A DNA stretch of 64,000 bases, from positions 100,090-164,089 of the forward strand of contig JARLHI010000040.1 of assembly GCA_031292355.1 (NCBI GenBank), written 5' to 3'. Shown in pieces: positions 60,558-64,000 of this stretch (the stretch's first letter is position 1; every line of letters begins with the position of its first letter). Source of the stretch: Candidatus Obscuribacterales bacterium. GTDB taxonomy: Bacteria; Cyanobacteriota; Vampirovibrionia; Obscuribacterales; Obscuribacteraceae. Under the pieces are notes generated by a model. It saw only the letters and a program-made list of their open reading frames with translations, was not told where the DNA came from and did no database searches. The translations under genes and the position numbers were made by a program.

Positions 60558-62057
60558 ATGAAAAACTCCCTGACATTCCTGATTGCTCTGATACTGGTTT
60601 TGCCGGTAGGGGCAACGACGACCGTTAATCCTAATGAGCAGAATTTGCATATTCTCAATCGATTGACCTTTGGACCGAGGCCGGGCGATCTGGAAAGTCT
60701 TAAAAAGATCGGTGTCGAAGCATATTTGCAGCAACAGCTGCATCCTGAGAACCTTGCCGAAGCTGAGAGTGTGGTTGCTTTTACGAGGCGGTCGGACGCT
60801 TATCGCATGACCGTGCCACAGTTGTTTCAAGAGTACGGACCGCCTGCGGCGAAATTGGCCCGACGCAAGACTATGCAGACAACTATCGTTTACGACCGCC
60901 GTTCTAACAACAATTCCAAAAAGAATTTTCAAGACGCAATTCAGAATGATGTGACTGAAGGTAAGATTCTGCGCGCTTTGGCCAGTCCAAAACAATTGCA
61001 GGAAGTAATGACCGACTTCTGGTTCAATCACTTTAATGTCTGCGCCAATAAGGGTTTCGATAAAATCTGGATAGGCTCTTACGAAGAAGGAGCAATTCGA
61101 CCGCATGCCCTGGGAAAATTTCGCGACCTCGTTGAAGCTACCTGTCATCATCCAGCCATGCTTTATTATCTCGATAACTGGCAAAATAGCGCGCCTGGCG
61201 CTAAAGGCTCAAAGGGCCAATTTGCCGGTTTGAATGAGAATTATGCTCGTGAATTGATGGAATTGCACACTCTTGGTGTCGATGGCGGCTACACGCAAAA
61301 AGATGTGACTGAGCTTGCCCGAGTGTTGACTGGATTGGGCCTGGCTAAGAGCGATAAGAGCGGTTTTGTTGGTGACACAAAAACGGGTTGTTATTTTGAT
61401 GCCACTCGTCACGATTTCGGCGTCAAACATCTGCTGGGGCATACAATTAATGGCTCGGGTGAAGGCGAAATCGAAGAAGCGCTGACGATTTTATTGCGGC
61501 ATCCATCAACCGCGCACCATATTTGCTACCAACTGGCGCAGTATTTCATTAGCGATGTGCCGCCTAAAGCCCTTGTGGATAAGCTAGCGGCTGTCTTCAC
61601 AAGTAGTGACGGCGATACAAAGGCTGTTCTGAATGTGTTATTTCACAGCCCAGAATTTTATCAAACGGCAAATGAAGAGAATAAATTCAAATCACCGTTT
61701 CGTTATGTGATTTCCACACTGCGAGCTGCTGACGCGCGACCAGGTCGATACGAATTCGTCAATAAATTTCTCAAATCTCAGGGCATGCCTCTATATGAAT
61801 GCCTGACTCCCGATGGTTACAAGAATACGCGCGACGCCTGGTGTAATCCAGATACACTGCTCAAACGCATCAATTTTGCAACGAGCGTTGCGACTGGTGA
61901 AATTCCCGAAGTGCCTTTGTACGCAATAGAATATCGCCGACTGGGAGCGACTCTTGGTGGAATTTTTTCAGCTCGCACGGTAAAAGTGATTATGAAATCG
62001 CCCGATCAGATTCGTTCTGCTTTAATTCTGGGTAGCCCGGATTTTATGAAGTATTGA
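60558..62057 (+). CDS. Exported DUF1800 protein
   Basis: A 499-residue secreted protein. The signal peptide (TFLIALILVLPVGATT) is followed by the DUF1800 start (LHILNRLTFGPRPGDLE) and its hallmark segments: MTDFWFNHFNV, GKFRDLVEATCHHPAMLYYLDN, NYARELMELHTLGVDGGYTQKDV, and ARVLTGLG. The family's function is unknown; it is nearly always paired with a DUF1501 gene, as here (23 bp downstream). GAGGGAAG lies 11 bases before ATG. Confidence 0.9.
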   Translation: MKNSLTFLIALILVLPVGATTTVNPNEQNLHILNRLTFGPRPGDLESLKKIGVEAYLQQQLHPENLAEAESVVAFTRRSDAYRMTVPQLFQEYGPPAAKLARRKTMQTTIVYDRRSNNNSKKNFQDAIQNDVTEGKILRALASPKQLQEVMTDFWFNHFNVCANKGFDKIWIGSYEEGAIRPHALGKFRDLVEATCHHPAMLYYLDNWQNSAPGAKGSKGQFAGLNENYARELMELHTLGVDGGYTQKDVTELARVLTGLGLAKSDKSGFVGDTKTGCYFDATRHDFGVKHLLGHTINGSGEGEIEEALTILLRHPSTAHHICYQLAQYFISDVPPKALVDKLAAVFTSSDGDTKAVLNVLFHSPEFYQTANEENKFKSPFRYVISTLRAADARPGRYEFVNKFLKSQGMPLYECLTPDGYKNTRDAWCNPDTLLKRINFATSVATGEIPEVPLYAIEYRRLGATLGGIFSARTVKVIMKSPDQIRSALILGSPDFMKY

Positions 62058-62079
62058 GGAGTTATTTTGAGGTCTTCAT

Positions 62080-63336
62080 GTGAATAGACGAGAGTTTCTG
62101 CGAGTTATTGCCCTGTCATCTTTTGCCTGCGCCTATCCTGGAATGGGTCTTTTAAAGGGCTGGGCGTATAGCAATGGACGCGATGACGTAAACAGTAAAA
62201 AGCTGGTTGTGATCCTGTTGCGCGGCGGCGTAGATGGGCTCAATGTCATTGCCCCTTATGGTGACGCGACCTATTACTCGTTGCGACCGACGATTGCTCT
62301 TGCTCGTCCTGGTACCAAATATGGTGCAATTAATCTCGATAATTTTTTCGGTATGCATCCATCACTCGAGCCCTTAATGCCTTATTGGCGCAATAAAAGC
62401 CTGGCTTTCGTGCATGCTTGTGGCTCGCCAGATCCATCGCGTTCTCATTTTGATGCGCAGGACTATATGGAAAGTGGTGTGCCTGGAAATAAAATAATTA
62501 ACTCCGGCTGGTTGAATCGGCTGGTAACCCAGTTGCCCAGTAAGAATTCGCCGGTGCAGGCAATTAGTTTTGGTCCGGTTCTGCCACGCATATTTTCTGG
62601 ACCGTATCCGATAGCAACAGTCGACAGGGGAGATAGAGCCAATCAATCACCAGTCGATCATCCGGTAATGGAGTCTGCCTTTAGAGAGATGTACGGCACT
62701 AGTGACTATTTGGGCAAAGCTTTTGCTGAAGGAATGTCTGCGCATAAAACTATCAAGAGCGCTATGGAGACCCCAGATCCCAAGCTTGATGCTGAACAAA
62801 TTGCAGCCAATCGTGGTGCACCGCTTGCTAAAAATGCCAAAGGCTTTGGCAACCAACTGGCTACCTTATTCAATAAGGACGCGAGCATTCAGGTAGCATT
62901 CACTGATTTGGGTGGCTGGGATACGCACATTAATCAAGGCGCTGGCAGTGGACAACTGGCTAATCAATTGACCAGCTTAAGCACTGGAATCGCGGACTTG
63001 ATTGTTGGTCTGGGTGCGCAATATCGCAATACAACAATTCTTGTGATGTCTGAGTTCGGCCGCACAGCTAAAGAAAATGGTAATGGTGGCACAGACCATG
63101 GGCACGGCAACGTCATGTGGTTGCTTGGCGGCGATGTGCCAGGAGGCAAGGTTTATTCGCGCTGGGCGGGTCTTGCGCCGGCTCAATTACATGAGTCTCG
63201 CGATCTGCCCACTTCCATTGATTTTCGCAGCGTCTTAATCAGTGCGCTCAGTCAGCACATGCAGCTATCAAGCGCGCAGTTGGCGAAGATATTTCCTGAT
63301 TTCAGCGAGACAGCGCCAGCGTTTAAAGCAACTTGA
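62080..63336 (+). CDS. Exported DUF1501 protein, sulfatase-like fold
   Basis: A 418-residue protein. GTG 62080 with GAGG upstream opens a twin-arginine-like signal (NRREFLRVIALSSFACAYPG). Conserved segments are VVILLRGGVDGLNVIAPYGD, CGSPDPSRSHFDAQDYM, FTDLGGWDTHINQ and VMSEFGRTAKENGNGGTDHGHGN. DUF1501 has an alkaline-phosphatase-like fold with metal-binding Asp/His residues; the activity is unknown. It forms a two-gene unit with the DUF1800 gene. Export by the Tat route suggests it folds with metals before leaving the cytoplasm. Confidence 0.9.
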   Translation: MNRREFLRVIALSSFACAYPGMGLLKGWAYSNGRDDVNSKKLVVILLRGGVDGLNVIAPYGDATYYSLRPTIALARPGTKYGAINLDNFFGMHPSLEPLMPYWRNKSLAFVHACGSPDPSRSHFDAQDYMESGVPGNKIINSGWLNRLVTQLPSKNSPVQAISFGPVLPRIFSGPYPIATVDRGDRANQSPVDHPVMESAFREMYGTSDYLGKAFAEGMSAHKTIKSAMETPDPKLDAEQIAANRGAPLAKNAKGFGNQLATLFNKDASIQVAFTDLGGWDTHINQGAGSGQLANQLTSLSTGIADLIVGLGAQYRNTTILVMSEFGRTAKENGNGGTDHGHGNVMWLLGGDVPGGKVYSRWAGLAPAQLHESRDLPTSIDFRSVLISALSQHMQLSSAQLAKIFPDFSETAPAFKAT

Positions 63337-63555
63337 TCTGAACTCATATCGGCGTTCTGGTTCAAAAAGAGTTTATCTTTTTCGGTAAACCTCTGTTTTA
63401 AAAGTAAGTAGTCAGTGAGCCTATGCCGGTCGCAAACATGGCAAGAGCCTGTCGTTTAGAGGTGCCGGAAAGACTGTGTTAGTAGCGCTAAACTCGTCTC
63501 ATAAATGCCTTCTGAACCTCTTTTTGAAACCATCACCAGTTCGGCGTCGGCAAGT

Positions 63556-63591
63556 GCGTTACCTCGCTTATCTGTGGTAACGCCTACTTTT
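63556..63591 (+). terminator. Rho-independent terminator
   Basis: GCGTTACC and GGTAACGC pair perfectly around a 12-base loop, followed by CTACTTTTT. Confidence 0.55.
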
Positions 63592-63713
63592 TAGTGGCTT
63601 TGCGAGGGTACTTTTATTAAACGTCTTTTTGGCCTAGTACTACGTGGTGCACGTATTCTCGTTATGGGACATTGCTCTGAGCTAAAGTTTTTCTATTCTT
63701 TTAGGCAATATTT

Positions 63714-63765
63714 TGTCAAAAAAAGTTCTCGACCGATCTGCCGTTTGTTCTTTGGCAGACCGGTC
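63714..63765 (-). terminator. Rho-independent terminator
   Basis: On the minus strand GACCGGTCTGCC and GGCAGATCGGTC pair (one G-U), then GAGAAC and T7. Ends the partial gene at 63794. Confidence 0.75.
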
Positions 63766-63793
63766 AAGGTTGTTACTCTATCAGCCGTTTAGC

Positions 63794-64000
63794 TTATCGC
63801 TTCTTAAGACTGATGAACTGAATCACAATCAAAGCGTTGGGCTGCGCAGTGACCGACAGTTTTCCTTCTTTCAACTGCACTACTTCGGCAGCGGGCAGCT
63901 GAGCCGCCTGTCGCAATTTCTGCTGCTGTTCGGGTGTCGGAAAGTTCGGGCATCCCATCGCGTTCCAAGCATTGAGCGGGTTGCCATGCGTTTCATCGAC
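63794..64000 (-). CDS. 3' end of a glycoside-hydrolase gene, GH39-like (partial)
   Basis: The last 68 codons of a gene that enters from beyond the window. The visible part (DETHGNPLNAWNAMGCPNFPTPEQQQKLRQAA, then a strand-rich end NALIVIQFISL) matches the C-terminal beta-sandwich region of GH39 beta-xylosidases, which typically reads H-x-N...W-x-x-MG-x-P-x-(Y/F)-P-T. The catalytic residues lie upstream and cannot be checked. A terminator follows. Confidence 0.65.
   Translation of the reverse strand, partial: VDETHGNPLNAWNAMGCPNFPTPEQQQKLRQAAQLPAAEVVQLKEGKLSVTAQPNALIVIQFISLKKR

Larger units (their letters stand above)
63337..63793. other. Convergent intergenic region (457 bp)
   Basis: No supported gene. 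Contains two terminators (63556 and 63714) that would end the DUF1501 transcript and the incoming minus-strand glycosidase transcript. Confidence 0.5.

Noticed and set aside
1..64000. Recurring GCTAGCG/CGCTAGC heptamers (4648, 16311, 35597, 35607, 38717, 44248, 44270, 57898), mostly intergenic.
   Set aside because: About eight copies of a 7-mer counted on both strands is what chance predicts for 64 kb. Their intergenic bias is partly explained by hairpins.

Overview
The window looks like chromosomal DNA of a Gram-negative (diderm) bacterium. The best guess is a non-photosynthetic cyanobacterial relative of the Melainabacteria/Obscuribacterales type. This placement is inference. It rests on an AAA ATPase-R3H protein of the Ycf45 type (44310-45893), an outer-membrane beta-barrel with a terminal Phe, MlaE/MlaD lipid-transport parts, many secreted TPR and WG-repeat proteins, and loosely packed genes. 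No rRNA, tRNA, CRISPR array, prophage or complete insertion sequence was recognised.

Layout. 1-7.4 kb: an outer-membrane porin, a sialidase-fold protein, a metallophosphoesterase divergent from a glycosyltransferase, and two tandem secreted paralogues. 7.4-18.4 kb: an APH-fold kinase, a lone response regulator, a PlsC-like acyltransferase with a 33-residue membrane peptide upstream, then a minus-strand run of RibH, an atypical DapB-like reductase, MlaD-like and MlaE-like proteins. An acyl-adenylating enzyme is divergent from a second acyltransferase. 18.5-24.9 kb: secreted TPR proteins, one carrying a matrixin-type zinc protease domain, a Pro-rich LysM-like protein, a GNAT and an S1-domain protein. 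25.0-32.4 kb: a 70-residue secreted mini-RHS gene, then a 2044-residue secreted RHS protein. The giant protein has a transglutaminase-like head without the catalytic Cys and a GIY-YIG-like C-terminal tail. An unknown gene follows that could be its immunity gene.

32.8-47.5 kb: SGNH hydrolase, ASCH protein, MFS transporter, HD-domain protein, a TetR/MDR divergent pair and two neighbouring proteins sharing one C-terminal module. A secreted WG-repeat gene lies between the intact 3' end of the R3H-ATPase gene and a degenerate 220-bp copy of that 3' end. A PLP Orn/Lys/Arg decarboxylase-family gene follows. 48.1-57.8 kb: a block with a GC-richer look holding a two-domain cytidine deaminase, an acyl-adenylating enzyme, an unknown 484-residue protein, small membrane proteins, an M29 aminopeptidase, a TPR protein, and a translationally coupled nitroreductase/PaaK-like ligase pair. 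Nearly every non-coupled junction in this block carries a perfect or near-perfect 9-12 bp hairpin with no T-tract. 58.3-64 kb: a HAD-like protein lacking its nucleophile, HMG-CoA reductase, a DUF1800/DUF1501 pair, and the 3' end of a probable GH39-family glycosidase running off the window.

The parts most likely to be new biology are the RHS toxin locus, the PaaK-like/nitroreductase pair with the hairpin-punctuated block, the duplicated R3H 3' end, and several protein modules shared between neighbours. All calls come from reading the sequence. No database search was run.
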